DNA of 64,000 nt, taken from Bacteroidota bacterium (lineage in GTDB: Bacteria > Bacteroidota > Bacteroidia > Chitinophagales > Chitinophagaceae). The translations under genes and the position numbers were made by a program. This document shows, one piece after another, positions 36,901-47,000 of the stretch. The notes under the pieces are model-generated. The model was not told the origin of the DNA and searched no databases. It saw nothing but the letters and a program-made list of their open reading frames with translations. Every line of letters starts with the position of its first letter. The first letter of the stretch is position 1. Location: positions 124,001-188,000 of the forward strand of contig JACPEA010000002.1 of assembly GCA_016183765.1 (NCBI GenBank). Reading direction: 5' to 3'.

Positions 36901-37404
36901 GGTGAATACAAAGGTTTTGATTTGAGCGTATTCCTGCAGGGTGTTGGAAGCCGCCAGGTATGGGGTAACGGATCTTTGGCAATAGCCGGTTATCAATCCG
37001 GGGATGGTGCTATGCCTCAGGCTATTGCCGGTAATTACTGGAGATCAGATAATACGGAGGCCTTCTATCCTGCAGCATACAATAATGCAGGCAGTAACGC
37101 TTCCAACAATATGCAGGTTCAGGACCGTTACCTGTTGAATATGGCCTATTTGAGGCTGAAAAACCTCACATTTGGATATTCATTACCACAGTCTGTGATC
37201 CAGAAAATGAAGATCACTTCATTCAGGGCTTATGTATCATTAGAGAACTTTATTACCTGGGATCATTTACGTGGTTTACCAATTGATCCAGAGTATATTG
37301 ATGGTTTTTCTATGTGGAATACCAGCAATTATAATTTAGGACGAACTGGAGCAGGCACCCCGGCATTTAAAAGTGTTTCTGTTGGATTACAAGTTAATTT
37401 TTAA
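33976..37404 (+). CDS. SusC/RagA family TonB-linked outer membrane protein
   Basis: A 1142-residue TonB-dependent receptor. A signal peptide (residues 1-25, ending LQAQ) is followed by a carboxypeptidase regulatory-like domain (about 28-110), the TonB-box area VVVVGYGTQRR near residue 112, the plug domain and a 22-strand barrel ending in an aromatic-rich strand (VSVGLQVNF). No STN domain is seen, so anti-sigma signalling is unlikely. It imports a ligand captured by the SusD partner 11 bases downstream. The ligand cannot be told; no glycoside hydrolase is adjacent. Codon use is visibly AT-richer than in neighbouring housekeeping genes. Confidence 0.95.
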   Translation: MRNCLKLLSVSCLLLLLLISPTLQAQERPITGVVAGNEGPLQSVTVMVKGTSRATQSGVDGKFTISAKKGETLKFSFVGYTDQEVVVGGSTTISVTLQLVQAAALQDVVVVGYGTQRRGNLTGAVSTVDVRKSLQNRPIADVGRGLQGAASGLSITIPSGEVGSDPLIKIRGQIGSFQGGSSPLILLDNVEIPSIQVVNPNDIASITILKDAASASIYGSKASFGVVLITTKKGSSGGRPQIAYTGNVSWQNIWKDLQMANVDGLRYTVDAAERVGITTPVGAFYYVDRASYNKAVEWKQKYGGSIGANDPTVFGRDWYVQGATNQKMGVRTYDPYDYLVKEWAPTQQHNLSVGLTEGKTSYNIGLGLLDQSGMLKPATKDKFTRYNVSLKVSSELSKYVTIRAGGMHSRRNKQYAYATSSTTADPWLYLYRWSSSYPFGYDQNGDPIRSPWSEVAAANTANILTSYSNFNLGSTINIRNNWKVDVDYTYSLNDETWMRPGTRFTARDSWSAPVQRFDAAGAPVYVDASGNVVPGTTPGAMTAFDLLKQTYTALGANPDHIARSATNFFSHTINAFTTYSLNVKQDHAFKFILGMNSVASTSEFQTSQITNLSDINNPQFNFGTGTQTTSGGKSWESRLGYFGRINYAFKNKYLLEGNLRYDGSSKFPKLLWWRWFPSMSAGWVATEENFMQFIKPVVNSLKLRASWGSIGDQSVSSGLYISTLPGGQSTWIGAGTSRVNYVGTPTVVSSDIRWQDIVSKNIGVDMSVLKNKVTVSFDLFQRNTNNMIVPQEGIPLTLGAGAPLGNYGSLQTKGWELTVDFNHTFKNGLRIFARGNISDAKSILTSYGSGTQVTGNYNGKNIGEIWGYRTDRLYQMSDFELDASGKPVLITLTAAESALAGGKQAFKLKSTGEKVVYQPFLQNSANFRFGPGDVKFKDVNGDGEISNGKGTLADHGDLEVIGNSTPRYEYGFRFGGEYKGFDLSVFLQGVGSRQVWGNGSLAIAGYQSGDGAMPQAIAGNYWRSDNTEAFYPAAYNNAGSNASNNMQVQDRYLLNMAYLRLKNLTFGYSLPQSVIQKMKITSFRAYVSLENFITWDHLRGLPIDPEYIDGFSMWNTSNYNLGRTGAGTPAFKSVSVGLQVNF

Positions 37405-37415
37405 AAACCACTACA

Positions 37416-39245
37416 ATGAAATATCTAAAACTATATAGTATCCTGGCCTGCGCCTTTCTGCTGTCTTGTAATAAAGACTTACTGGACAGGCCACCGCTTA
37501 CCAGTTATGTTGATAATCAGTTTTGGAGAAATGAGGATGATATCCGTATGTATGCGAATGCATTCTATCCTAATTACTTTACTGGTTATAACACGTCTTT
37601 TACTGCTGATTATACTCCAGTAAGGGGATATACATTCAATGATGATCTTACTGGTAAAAACGTTCAGTCGAATTTTGAAAGTAGTATTCCTACTTCCAGG
37701 GGGTCTACCTCTGAAGATGCGGCCTGGATGTCTGCCTATGCCGGCCCTACCTGGGATTTTGCCTGGGTACGTAAAGCAAATGTGCTGCTCGACCGCCTGG
37801 ATAACCAGATGAAACCCAAAATCACTGATGAAGCGTATAAACACTGGACATCTGTAGCAAAATTCTTCAGAGGATACGAATACAGCCGTTTGGTAAGTGT
37901 ATTCGGTGATGTTCCTTATTTTGATAAGGTGGTTGATAATACCGATCTTACCACTTTGTATAAGGATAGAGATAACAGAGGCGTTGTAATGGATAAAGTG
38001 TACGACGATTTCAAATATGTGCTTACTAATATGCGGGATAATGATGGAACGCAGGTGCTGAATAAGTACATTGCCGCGGCCTTTATTTCCCGGTTTATGT
38101 TGTTCGAGGGAACCTTCCAGTACTATCATGGTCTTGATGCTGCGAGGTCAAAAAAATACCTGGAACTTGCTGTAGATGCTGCTGCAGTTGTGATCAATAG
38201 CAATAAGTGGAATTTTAGCCGTGATTTCAAATCTTTATTCTCCTCAGAGAGCCTGGTAGGGCATCCGGAAGTACTGCTTTACAGGGTGTATGATGCGGCG
38301 TTGACAATAACGCATTCCATTGGTTCTTATCAAAACGGTACTGAAGTAGTGGGCGTTGATGCTAACCTGGTTTTGATTAAATCATTTTTAGCAAATGATG
38401 GTCAGCCCTGGCAAAACTCAACTGTGCAGAATGTCAGTAGTTTCAGTATAGCGGACCTGATGAAAACAAGGGATCCCCGCTTCGAAGCATCATTCATTGA
38501 TAAGGTAAATGCATCATCTGCTACACTTTTGTATGGATATAAATTTGCTTCCAGGGAAGCGATCACCTATATCGGAAAAGCATATCCTTCTATTTGGGGA
38601 AGCAATACAAATACCAGTGATGCACCTGTAATGAGGTTAGCAGAAGTAGTATTGAACTGGATTGAAGCGAAGGCGGAACTGGCGCAAAATCATGGTGGAC
38701 CTGCTGTTACGCAGGGAGACCTGGATAAATCGATTAACGCAATCAGAAATCGCCCTCTGGATGCAGCTGCTATTGCAAAAGGGGTAAAGAAGACTGCTCC
38801 CCTGCTGCTTAGCGCCATTCCGGCAGATCCTACACGTGATGCAGATGTTCCTGCTTTACTATGGGAGATCAGGCGTGAAAGAAGAATGGAGTTCGTATTT
38901 GAGCACACCCGGTTATTGGATCTGAAAAGATGGAAAAAGCTTAGTAATATGGACTTTAGCAAAAATCCGGATTATTTCCTCGGACCGTGGGTGGATGTTT
39001 TAGCTGAGATCCCAACTTATTTAACAGCAGCCAATATAAACAAAGTAAGGGTTAAGAAGCTTGATGGTACTATTGTAACGTATAATGGCTCCAATGCTGC
39101 CCAGATGGTTGGTTTTTGGATGGTTGAGAATGCACAAAATCGATCTGCATTCAGTGACCGGTCTTATCTTTCTCCTGTAGGACAGTCGCAGATTATCCAA
39201 TATGAAGAGAAAGGATTTAAGTTGACCCAAACCAAATTGTGGTAA
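37416..39245 (+). CDS. RagB/SusD family nutrient-binding lipoprotein
   Basis: A 609-residue outer-surface lipoprotein. The signal peptide MKYLKLYSILACAFLLSC gives Cys18. The family start NKDLLDRPPLTSYVDNQFWRNEDDIRMYANAFY and the C-terminal WEIRRERRMEFVFEHTRLLDLKRW are typical SusD/RagB segments. It forms the lid of the SusC channel encoded just upstream and captures the ligand. No other polysaccharide utilisation genes follow; a bidirectional terminator ends the unit. Confidence 0.95.
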   Translation: MKYLKLYSILACAFLLSCNKDLLDRPPLTSYVDNQFWRNEDDIRMYANAFYPNYFTGYNTSFTADYTPVRGYTFNDDLTGKNVQSNFESSIPTSRGSTSEDAAWMSAYAGPTWDFAWVRKANVLLDRLDNQMKPKITDEAYKHWTSVAKFFRGYEYSRLVSVFGDVPYFDKVVDNTDLTTLYKDRDNRGVVMDKVYDDFKYVLTNMRDNDGTQVLNKYIAAAFISRFMLFEGTFQYYHGLDAARSKKYLELAVDAAAVVINSNKWNFSRDFKSLFSSESLVGHPEVLLYRVYDAALTITHSIGSYQNGTEVVGVDANLVLIKSFLANDGQPWQNSTVQNVSSFSIADLMKTRDPRFEASFIDKVNASSATLLYGYKFASREAITYIGKAYPSIWGSNTNTSDAPVMRLAEVVLNWIEAKAELAQNHGGPAVTQGDLDKSINAIRNRPLDAAAIAKGVKKTAPLLLSAIPADPTRDADVPALLWEIRRERRMEFVFEHTRLLDLKRWKKLSNMDFSKNPDYFLGPWVDVLAEIPTYLTAANINKVRVKKLDGTIVTYNGSNAAQMVGFWMVENAQNRSAFSDRSYLSPVGQSQIIQYEEKGFKLTQTKLW

Positions 39246-39302
39246 TATGGATGTAGGTAGGTGGTTGTATAAGTTCGGCTAACAACACCTACGCATGATT
39301 AA

Positions 39303-39340
39303 TAAAAGTTCCCGGTTGAGCCATCAACCGGGAACTTTTA
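39303..39340. terminator. Bidirectional terminator between susD and the DnaJ-domain gene
   Basis: A perfect 17-bp stem (39303-39319 with 39324-39340) has a GCCA loop. The arms begin with TAAAA and end with TTTTA, so it can stop transcription from both sides. It overlaps the stop codon of the minus-strand gene. Confidence 0.88.
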
Positions 39341-39991
39341 TTTACGGACAAAAAGATACAGTGCCAGGCAGAAAACCAGGGCGATAGCCAGTGCCAGAAG
39401 CATTTTGTAGCGGTTCCAGAAATGGTATTGCCGGTATTCTTTACGCTTTTTTTTGAAACCGCCGGCAGTGAGCGGGTATTGGCGGGCAAGCGGGTGCAAA
39501 CGGTCAAAAACGGTATCTGATTGTGCTTTGGAAAGTTCCCTGGAAGCGCCGAAAACCAGGTTCAGAAATGTGTCCAGAAGGCTGGGATCCGCCTGTTGCC
39601 GGAGAAGCGCCAGGTTATGGTCGGAGAGCAGGTCCATGACCTGCAGGAACAATTGATCGCGGTTCAAACGGAAAGGGTCCTGTTGCCGGGTACCCCTGTA
39701 TAATTTTTGAGCCAGTTCCTCTACTTCTTCGGCAGAAATGGCAAGGGGTTTTGTTGCAGGTTGCGGGTGTAGTAAATGCCGGGCATAATGGTAACGGACC
39801 CTTTCATGTGGATCGGAAAGTACCTGGTACGCTTCCTGTACCAGCGCAAAAATAGCCGCTGAGAGATCGGGGTTCCGGGAAGTATCGGGGTGGTGGACCA
39901 GTGCCAGCCTGCGAAACGCTTTTTTGATGTCCGGGTTGCTGGCCGTTGGGGTAATCCCCAGTATCTGGTAATAATCTCTGGAGGGATTCAT
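39338..39991 (-). CDS. DnaJ-domain membrane-anchored protein
   Basis: A 217-residue protein. The J domain covers residues 5-70 ([31 protein letters not shown]) with the HPD motif at 34-36, which stimulates an Hsp70. The middle is helical and charged; the last 22 residues ([18 protein letters not shown]) form one membrane helix, so the J domain would face the cytoplasm. There are no zinc-finger or substrate domains of true DnaJ. It starts eight bases after the STAS gene stop, so the two are probably one transcript. Confidence 0.85.
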   Translation of the reverse strand: MNPSRDYYQILGITPTASNPDIKKAFRRLALVHHPDTSRNPDLSAAIFALVQEAYQVLSDPHERVRYHYARHLLHPQPATKPLAISAEEVEELAQKLYRGTRQQDPFRLNRDQLFLQVMDLLSDHNLALLRQQADPSLLDTFLNLVFGASRELSKAQSDTVFDRLHPLARQYPLTAGGFKKKRKEYRQYHFWNRYKMLLALAIALVFCLALYLFVRK

Positions 39992-39999
39992 ATACTGCT

Positions 40000-40398
40000 T
40001 TATCCGTTATTATCGAATTCCATATCATCCCCATCAAGTAATTCCCGTTCAATCTCTTCCATCTGCACAATATCCCATGCTTCAGTTTCTGTAGGTGTAA
40101 TATTCAGTAATTCAAGCAGTTCCAGTTTTTCCAGGCTTTCTTCTACGGCGGGTTGCAGGCTACAGATCACAAAAGAAGCATTGTTATCGTAGAATGCCTG
40201 CTGCAGTTCTGCCAGCGTGCCGGCCGCGCCCTCTTCAATGCCTGCTACCTCACTGAGGTTTAATACTACATTTTTTACCTCTTTTTGCAGTTGCCCGGTA
40301 CAGGTTTCGGCTAGTTGTGCTGCTATATTGTCAGAAAGTTCCGGCCGAATCGGCGTTACAACCGTAAATTTTTCCTTGGTATCAATTTTGACTTCCAT
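40000..40398 (-). CDS. STAS domain protein (anti-sigma factor antagonist-like)
   Basis: A 132-residue protein starting [16 protein letters not shown]. The STAS fold is supported by [22 protein letters not shown], which takes the place of the usual D-S-S-G phosphorylation loop; here the loop reads GIEEGAAGT and lacks the phospho-Ser. Residues 100-132 are a strongly acidic tail. It may act as an unregulated anti-anti-sigma or scaffold protein. The frame is open further upstream, but that part looks like intergenic word repeats and was not included. Confidence 0.72.
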   Translation of the reverse strand: MEVKIDTKEKFTVVTPIRPELSDNIAAQLAETCTGQLQKEVKNVVLNLSEVAGIEEGAAGTLAELQQAFYDNNASFVICSLQPAVEESLEKLELLELLNITPTETEAWDIVQMEEIERELLDGDDMEFDNNG

Positions 40399-40589
40399 AT
40401 CAGGTGAATAAAGCTGGTTTTGGGCTTTAAGCCAAGAGTTATGAACAGTGCGTGTATGGAATTTCTTTCCACCACGCAGCTCAGAGCTCATGACTCACAG
40501 CTTTCAAAATGAGATTAACAGTTGTGTATAAATGCAACACAACTTCACTCAAAAATATTCGTTATAATTGTATAAATCCAAATTAGGCC

Positions 40590-43130
40590 ATGGATAATAA
40601 TTTTTCAGCACAGGTTAAAGAGATCATTTCCTTCAGCAGGGAAGAGGCGCTCAGGTTAGGTAATGATTTTATCGGGACAGAGCATTTGTTGCTGGGGTTG
40701 ATACGCGATGGGGATAATACGGCCATTAAAGTGTTAAAACAGCTTAATGTAGACCTGTATGAACTGCGCAAGGAAGTGGAACTGGCTGTGAAAGACAAAA
40801 CAGGGAAAAATATCGCCAATATCAACAGTTTACCCCTGACCAAACAGGCGGAAAAAGTGATCCGGGTAACCGTTCTGGAAGCAAAAGCGCTGAAAAGTCC
40901 GTTGGTGGAAACGGAACACCTGATGCTGAGCATCCTCAAGAACAAAGAAAATATTGCTACACAGATACTGAACCAGTTCGATGTGGATTATGATCTCTTC
41001 CGCAACGAGCTGGGCATGGTTGGAACCACCAACCCTCCGCCACGCAGCGAATTCCCGGAAGAGGAAAACGACGAGTTTGAGGAAGAAAAACGGGGCGGCG
41101 GTTACCAGCAACGTACCGGCAAACAGGCCGGTGCCGCCAAGAGCAAGACCCCGGTATTGGATAATTTCGGCAGGGACATCACCAAACTGGCCGAATCCGG
41201 AACCCTGGACCCGATCGTTGGGCGTGAGGAAGAGATCGAACGTGTGAGCCAGATCCTGAGTCGCCGTAAAAAGAATAACCCGATCCTGATCGGTGAACCC
41301 GGTGTGGGTAAGACCGCCATTGTGGAAGGGCTGGCACTGCGCATCGTGCAAAGAAAAGTAAGCCGAGTACTGTTTGATAAAAGGGTCATTTCGCTTGACC
41401 TGGCAGCCCTGGTTGCCGGCACCAAGTACCGCGGACAGTTTGAGGAAAGGATGAAAGCCATCATGAACGAACTGGAGAAAAACCGCGACGTGATCCTGTT
41501 CATCGATGAGATCCACACCATTGTTGGCGCCGGTGGTGCCAGCGGTTCACTGGATGCTTCCAATATCTTCAAACCGGCCCTGGCAAGGGGTGAACTGCAG
41601 TGCATCGGTGCTTCTACACTGGATGAATACCGTATGTACATTGAAAAAGATGGTGCATTGGACCGTCGTTTCCAGAAAGTGCTGATCGAACCGCCAAGTG
41701 TGGATGAGACCATCCAGATCCTGAACAATATCAAATCCAAATACGAGGACTTTCACAATGTAACCTATGGCGATGATGCCATTGATGCCTGTGTGAAGCT
41801 GAGCGACCGTTACATGACAGACAGGCTGCTGCCCGATAAAGCCATCGACGTATTGGACGAAGTGGGCGCAAGGGTACACCTGAAGAATATCAATGTACCC
41901 CAGGATATTGTGGAGCTGGAGAAGAAAATAGAAGACGTAAAGAACGAGAAGAATAAAGTAGTGAAGAGCCAGCGTTTTGAAGAAGCGGCTTCCCTGCGCG
42001 ATACCGAGAAACGTTTGGGTGAAGAGCTCGAAAAAGCCAAGACCCAGTGGGAGGAGGAAAGCAAACACAAACGTTTCCCCATTACGGAAGAGAATATTGC
42101 CGAAGTGGTGAGCATGATGACGGGTATCCCCGTAAAACGGATGGTGCAGGCAGAAACAGAAAAACTGCGCCGTATGAACGAGGATATGAAAGGTATGGTG
42201 GTAGGCCAGGATGAAGCCATCCAGAAAGTGGTGAAGGCCATCCAGCGCAACCGCGTTGGATTGAAAGATCCGAGAAAACCGATCGGTACCTTCATTTTCC
42301 TGGGACCCACCGGTGTGGGTAAAACCGAGCTGGCAAGGGCTTTGGCAAGGTATATGTTTGATTCAGAGGATTCACTGATCCGGATAGACATGAGTGAATA
42401 CATGGAAAAATTCACCGTCAGCCGTTTGATCGGCGCACCTCCCGGATATGTGGGCTACGAAGAAGGTGGTCAGCTGACCGAAAAAGTCCGCCGTAAACCT
42501 TACTGTGTGATCCTGCTGGATGAAATTGAAAAAGCGCACCCGGATATCTACAATATCCTGTTACAGGTACTGGATGACGGCCAGCTGACAGATGGATTGG
42601 GAAGAAAGGTGGATTTCAAGAATACCATGATCATCATGACTTCCAATATCGGCGTACGCCAGTTGAAAGAGTTTGGTGATGGCGTGGGTTTTGCCACCGC
42701 CACCCGTATGCAGAATGCAGAAGAGAACAGCAAAGCCGTGATCGAAAAAGCATTGAAGCGTACCTTCTCGCCGGAGTTCCTGAACAGGATCGATGATGTG
42801 GTGGTGTTCAACTCGCTGAGCAAAGAAAATATTTTCAACATCATCGACATCCTGATGAAAGGCGTGAGCAAACGTTTGCTGAACCTGGGTTTCTCACTGG
42901 AACTGACCACAGAGGCGAAAGCGTTCATTGCCGACAAAGGATATGATTCACAGTTTGGCGCCAGGCCGCTGCACAGGGCCATCCAGAAATACCTGGAAGA
43001 TCCTTTGGCAGAAGAGATCCTGAATTTCAATATCAAGGATGGAGATCTGCTGATCGCCGACCTGGATAAGGAACAGGGTAAACTGGTATTCCGTTTCCAG
43101 AAAAAAGTAGAAGAAGGCGCCAGCGCCTAA
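40590..43130 (+). CDS. clpC: ATP-dependent Clp protease ATP-binding subunit ClpC
   Basis: An 846-residue AAA+ unfoldase. Two Clp N repeats (residues 1-145) precede a short acidic linker and the first ATPase domain with GEPGVGKT (235-242). A UVR-like helical segment lies near residues 435-480 (KNKVVKSQRFEEAASLRDTEKRL). The second ATPase domain has GPTGVGKT (572-579), and the C-terminal D2-small domain ends the protein. It delivers substrates to ClpP. A strong terminator follows. Confidence 0.95.
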   Translation: MDNNFSAQVKEIISFSREEALRLGNDFIGTEHLLLGLIRDGDNTAIKVLKQLNVDLYELRKEVELAVKDKTGKNIANINSLPLTKQAEKVIRVTVLEAKALKSPLVETEHLMLSILKNKENIATQILNQFDVDYDLFRNELGMVGTTNPPPRSEFPEEENDEFEEEKRGGGYQQRTGKQAGAAKSKTPVLDNFGRDITKLAESGTLDPIVGREEEIERVSQILSRRKKNNPILIGEPGVGKTAIVEGLALRIVQRKVSRVLFDKRVISLDLAALVAGTKYRGQFEERMKAIMNELEKNRDVILFIDEIHTIVGAGGASGSLDASNIFKPALARGELQCIGASTLDEYRMYIEKDGALDRRFQKVLIEPPSVDETIQILNNIKSKYEDFHNVTYGDDAIDACVKLSDRYMTDRLLPDKAIDVLDEVGARVHLKNINVPQDIVELEKKIEDVKNEKNKVVKSQRFEEAASLRDTEKRLGEELEKAKTQWEEESKHKRFPITEENIAEVVSMMTGIPVKRMVQAETEKLRRMNEDMKGMVVGQDEAIQKVVKAIQRNRVGLKDPRKPIGTFIFLGPTGVGKTELARALARYMFDSEDSLIRIDMSEYMEKFTVSRLIGAPPGYVGYEEGGQLTEKVRRKPYCVILLDEIEKAHPDIYNILLQVLDDGQLTDGLGRKVDFKNTMIIMTSNIGVRQLKEFGDGVGFATATRMQNAEENSKAVIEKALKRTFSPEFLNRIDDVVVFNSLSKENIFNIIDILMKGVSKRLLNLGFSLELTTEAKAFIADKGYDSQFGARPLHRAIQKYLEDPLAEEILNFNIKDGDLLIADLDKEQGKLVFRFQKKVEEGASA

Positions 43131-43153
43131 GAAATTGGTAAGTATAGTACAAG

Positions 43154-43187
43154 AAGAGGCGTCCCTTTTGAGACAGCCTCTTTTTTT
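43154..43187 (+). terminator. Terminator after clpC
   Basis: AAGAGGC (43154-43160) pairs with GCCTCTT (43176-43182), with a further short imperfect pairing inside, and is followed by Ts. On the minus strand the loop reads GTCTCAAAAGG, the same word as in the terminator at 15072. Confidence 0.8.
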
Positions 43188-43189
43188 GC

Positions 43190-44004
43190 AGAATAACTGG
43201 AATAAACAGTTTTGTTTTTAGTTGATTCCAGCGCTTACTTCACATACGATGTACACCCCCCTTTACTTGTTTGTATTCTTTCATCACTTCCAGATAGACT
43301 CATTTGTCTTGCGGATATTATGAAATCCGATATTAGATAGTTTATAACCTGTTGTGTTATCGGGGAATTCAAAATTCCTGATCAGTTCCTGTTCCCGTCC
43401 CGCTACTGCGTGACACTTGAACGGTACGGAATTTCGGCTATCGGGGTGATTGTTTAATAGCAGCACAGTTTAGTTGATGCTATCCATAGTGATGGTTCGG
43501 TACTGATTTACTTGCCGTTGTAATTGTATCGTTGATTGTCTATCCCGCCAACAATAGCAGAAAACCTCATAGATGCAGCTTTTTGCAGTTTTTGAATGTC
43601 TTGCTTCCATCCAGATTAAGATGGAGCTAAAATAATAAAAAATAGATTGGTTTATAATAGGAGTTGTTTTAACATTATCTTAATATTGGTGGCCCATTCG
43701 CTGTTTTGGAAACCTGCGGTTTTATGCGTAAAGAGCGGTAAAGCATGCACTTTTTTACGAGATTCAGATGGATAGGTGAATTGGTTTTTTGTTCAGCTGG
43801 GTGCAGTTAATCTGAATGAGTCGGGGTTAGAAGTTGCTGGAAAGTTCAATTTTTGATGGAAATGGTATGATTAGGGGTTCTCATTTTTTGCCTCTTATCG
43901 GGTAAAGAATGAGGTAGGGAAGGAGCAGAATTTTTCATTACGAAACAGGGTATTAATATATAAGAATAACGATTGTCTTGATTTTTAAAACAAAAAGTAA
44001 AAGT
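43190..44004. other. Long non-coding stretch before the second susC gene
   Basis: No credible gene lies in these 815 bases. A minus-strand frame of 60 codons (43284-43466) has no recognisable domain. The TGCAGCTTTTTGCAGTTTTT element is at 43574-43593. The rest is AT-rich and I see no RNA gene. The region probably contains the susC promoter, possibly with a long 5' leader. Confidence 0.6.
43572..43594. promoter_or_regulatory. Double TGCAG(C/T)TTTTT site before the second susC gene
   Basis: Two overlapping copies of the word also found before the first susC (TGCAGCTTTTTGCAGTTTTT). It lies 410 bases before the susC ATG. A shared regulator of the two SusCD loci is inferred. Confidence 0.45.
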
Positions 44005-47000
44005 ATGAGAAAAGGGAAACTTTTTTGTTTGATCATGTTAATTATGTGTAGCATGATTACAAACAACCTGATGGCACAGGGTGTCCCCATTAGTGGAACA
44101 GTGCTTTCCGACGATGGTACACCGCTAGCGGGAGTAACGGTTACAGTGGGTGGTACAAACCGTTCAACTATAACAGATGAAAAAGGTAAATTCACCATTA
44201 ATGCAAATGCTAACGCAATATTGGAGTTTGGTCATGTGAGCCATGTTTCACAAAAGGTAAAAGCCAGAGCCGGTATGGAGGTTCGCTTAGTGAAGAGCGC
44301 CACCCAGTTGGGAGAGGTGGTTGTTACGGCCATGGGTATTAAAAAAGAGCGTAAGGCATTGGGATATTCTGTTACAGAGATAAGTGCCCAGGAATTGATG
44401 AAAAATAAAAACACGAATCTGGTTAACTCGTTAACCGGTAAAGTGCCTGGTGTAAATGTTACCCAGTTTAGCGGTGCAGCCGGTGCCGGAGCGTCTATTA
44501 CCATTCGTGGCGGTAATTCTACATCAGATGGCCGGCAAAACCAGCCATTATTTGTTGTTGATGGTGTTATCTATGATAACTCAACTACTGTTACTGGTAA
44601 TACCGGTACAGATGGTCTTTCCCGTAGTAACACAACTTACTCCAATCGTGTGATGGACGTTAACCCGGAGGATATAGAAAGCTTGTCTGTTCTGAAAGGT
44701 GCAGCAGCAGCGGCTTTATATGGATCACGGGCTGCTGACGGTGTTATTATTATCACTACTAAGAAAGGGTCTGAGGGTACTGTTAAGGTGAATGTCACCA
44801 GTAAATTAAGTACTTCCTGGGCAAATAAAGTGCCTGAAGCCCAGACTCAGTTTGGCAATGGTGTGTATGCCAGCAATGGTGTTTTCAATAATATCACTTA
44901 CAGCTCATGGGGACAAAAGCTGACCGCTACAGATACTTTGTATAACAACATTAAAGACTTCTTCAAAAATAGTGTTGTGTACGATAATAATGTCAGTGTA
45001 GCCGGTGGAACAAAGAACAGTTCCTTTTATTTATCAGGTTCTAATTTTAACCAATCAGGTATTGTTCCAAATACAGATTTTCAGAAAACGACCTTCCGGT
45101 TCAATGGTGAACAGAAATATGGACGCCTTACCCTGAATGCGAACGTTGCTTATTCTATTGCAAACACAAATAGAACCTTGACTACTGCAGGTTTGTACAG
45201 TGGCGGGGGTAATGGTACTATGGGCGCTATTTATAGCTGGCCACAGACGTTCAATATTAAAAATTATATAAACCCGGATGGTACACAATACCGGAAATTT
45301 GCCGGAACGGTTCCTTTAGAAAATGATATTGATAATCCATACTGGATAATCAATAGCGATAAGTTGACATCAGGAACCAAGCGTATTACAGGTGGTATTA
45401 ATGCTAACTATAAAATCACCAGTTGGTGGGATGTGATCGCTCGCTTGGGTTATGATCAATACAATACCAATGACTATACATATATGGCTCCGGGTTCTGC
45501 AGTTAGTCCCTTATACCAGAATGGACGTCTGAGTAAAGACCTGCTTGGATATACGTATACCACCACTACTGTGATGAGTAATTTTCATAAAACCTTTGGA
45601 GGTTTTGATACACGTCTGATGATAGGAAATACCACAGAAAATACGGACTGGGTAAGCCAAAACCATTGGGGATACAGCTTTATTACAGCCGGAACCATCA
45701 GCTTTGGTAATATCGCAACCACTAACCAGTTTTTTAAAGACGGAGTGACCAAGAAGCGTCTGGTAGGAACTTACGGAGAAGTCGGTGTTTCTTATAAAAA
45801 TATTGCTTTTCTTACTGCAACAGGACGCAATGACTGGTCTTCTACTTTACCCTTAGATAATAGGTCCTATTTTTATCCTTCAGTAAGCGGATCTGTTGTT
45901 TTTACAGAATTATTGCCTAGGAATAGTGTCCTTTCTTTTGGTAAAGTTCGTGCAAGCTGGGCACAGGTTGGTAAAGATGCCAATCCATATGCTACGCTTA
46001 CTTATGTGAACAATCCAATCAGTATTGGTTCTTTCACAGGAATTGGTAACCAGTACACAAGTGGTAATCCTTATTTGAAACCTGAAATTCAAAGTTCATG
46101 GGAAGTTGGTGGTGAATTCAGGTTCCTGAATGGCCGAATTGGCCTGGATTATACCTACTATCACAGTCAGACAAAGAACCAGATCGCTCAGCCGCGTTTA
46201 TCGAATGCCAGCGGATATATCCTGACAGCTATCAACTCTGGTTCAGTTATCAACGATGGTATGGAAGTGTCTATTACAGGTAAGCCAATAGTGCAAAAGA
46301 ATTTTTCATGGGATGTGATGCTGAACTTCTCTTATAACAAAGGCAGATTAGGAGATTTTCTTCCCGGTGTTGCCTATTTTTACCCAACAGATGCCCAGTT
46401 CGGAACCGTGAAAGCGGCATCAATTCCTAACGGTGGATATTTCCTTGGGATGACCGGTACTCGTTATTTACGTGAAGTGGATGCCCAGAAAGTTGAGATC
46501 GCCGATGGTCGTTACCAGGTAGATCCAACAACAGGTCTGTACAAGCTGAATACCAACAATCCGATTGTAGGTAACCGCGAACCTTCTTTTATTGGTGGTT
46601 TTAACAATACATTCCGTTACAAAAAATTGATTTTATCATTCCTGCTCGATTTTCGTAAGGGAGGTGATGTGTATAACGGTACAGAATATGCAATGGTTAC
46701 AAACGGGTTAAGTAAGCGTACTACATTGAATGATCGTCAGTCTGTAACAGTGTCTGGTGTAAACAGCCAGACGGGTGCTGATTTTACACAAACCTATACT
46801 GCTGGACAGTCTTATGTTATTAATGGTACCACATATTCCGGTAATTACATGATTCAGCAATATTGGCAAAACTATGCGGCCAATTCTTACAACTTCATCA
46901 CTTCTGTAAATTGGGTGAAACTGCGTTCTTTATCATTAACGTATCAGTTTACTGATTTGATAAAGAATAAAAAGATCATTAAGGAACTTTCTGCAACTGC

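Noticed and set aside
43284..43466. A 60-codon minus-strand frame in the non-coding region before the second susC
   Set aside because: I considered a transposase remnant, but no motif or flanking repeat supports it, and the length is within chance.
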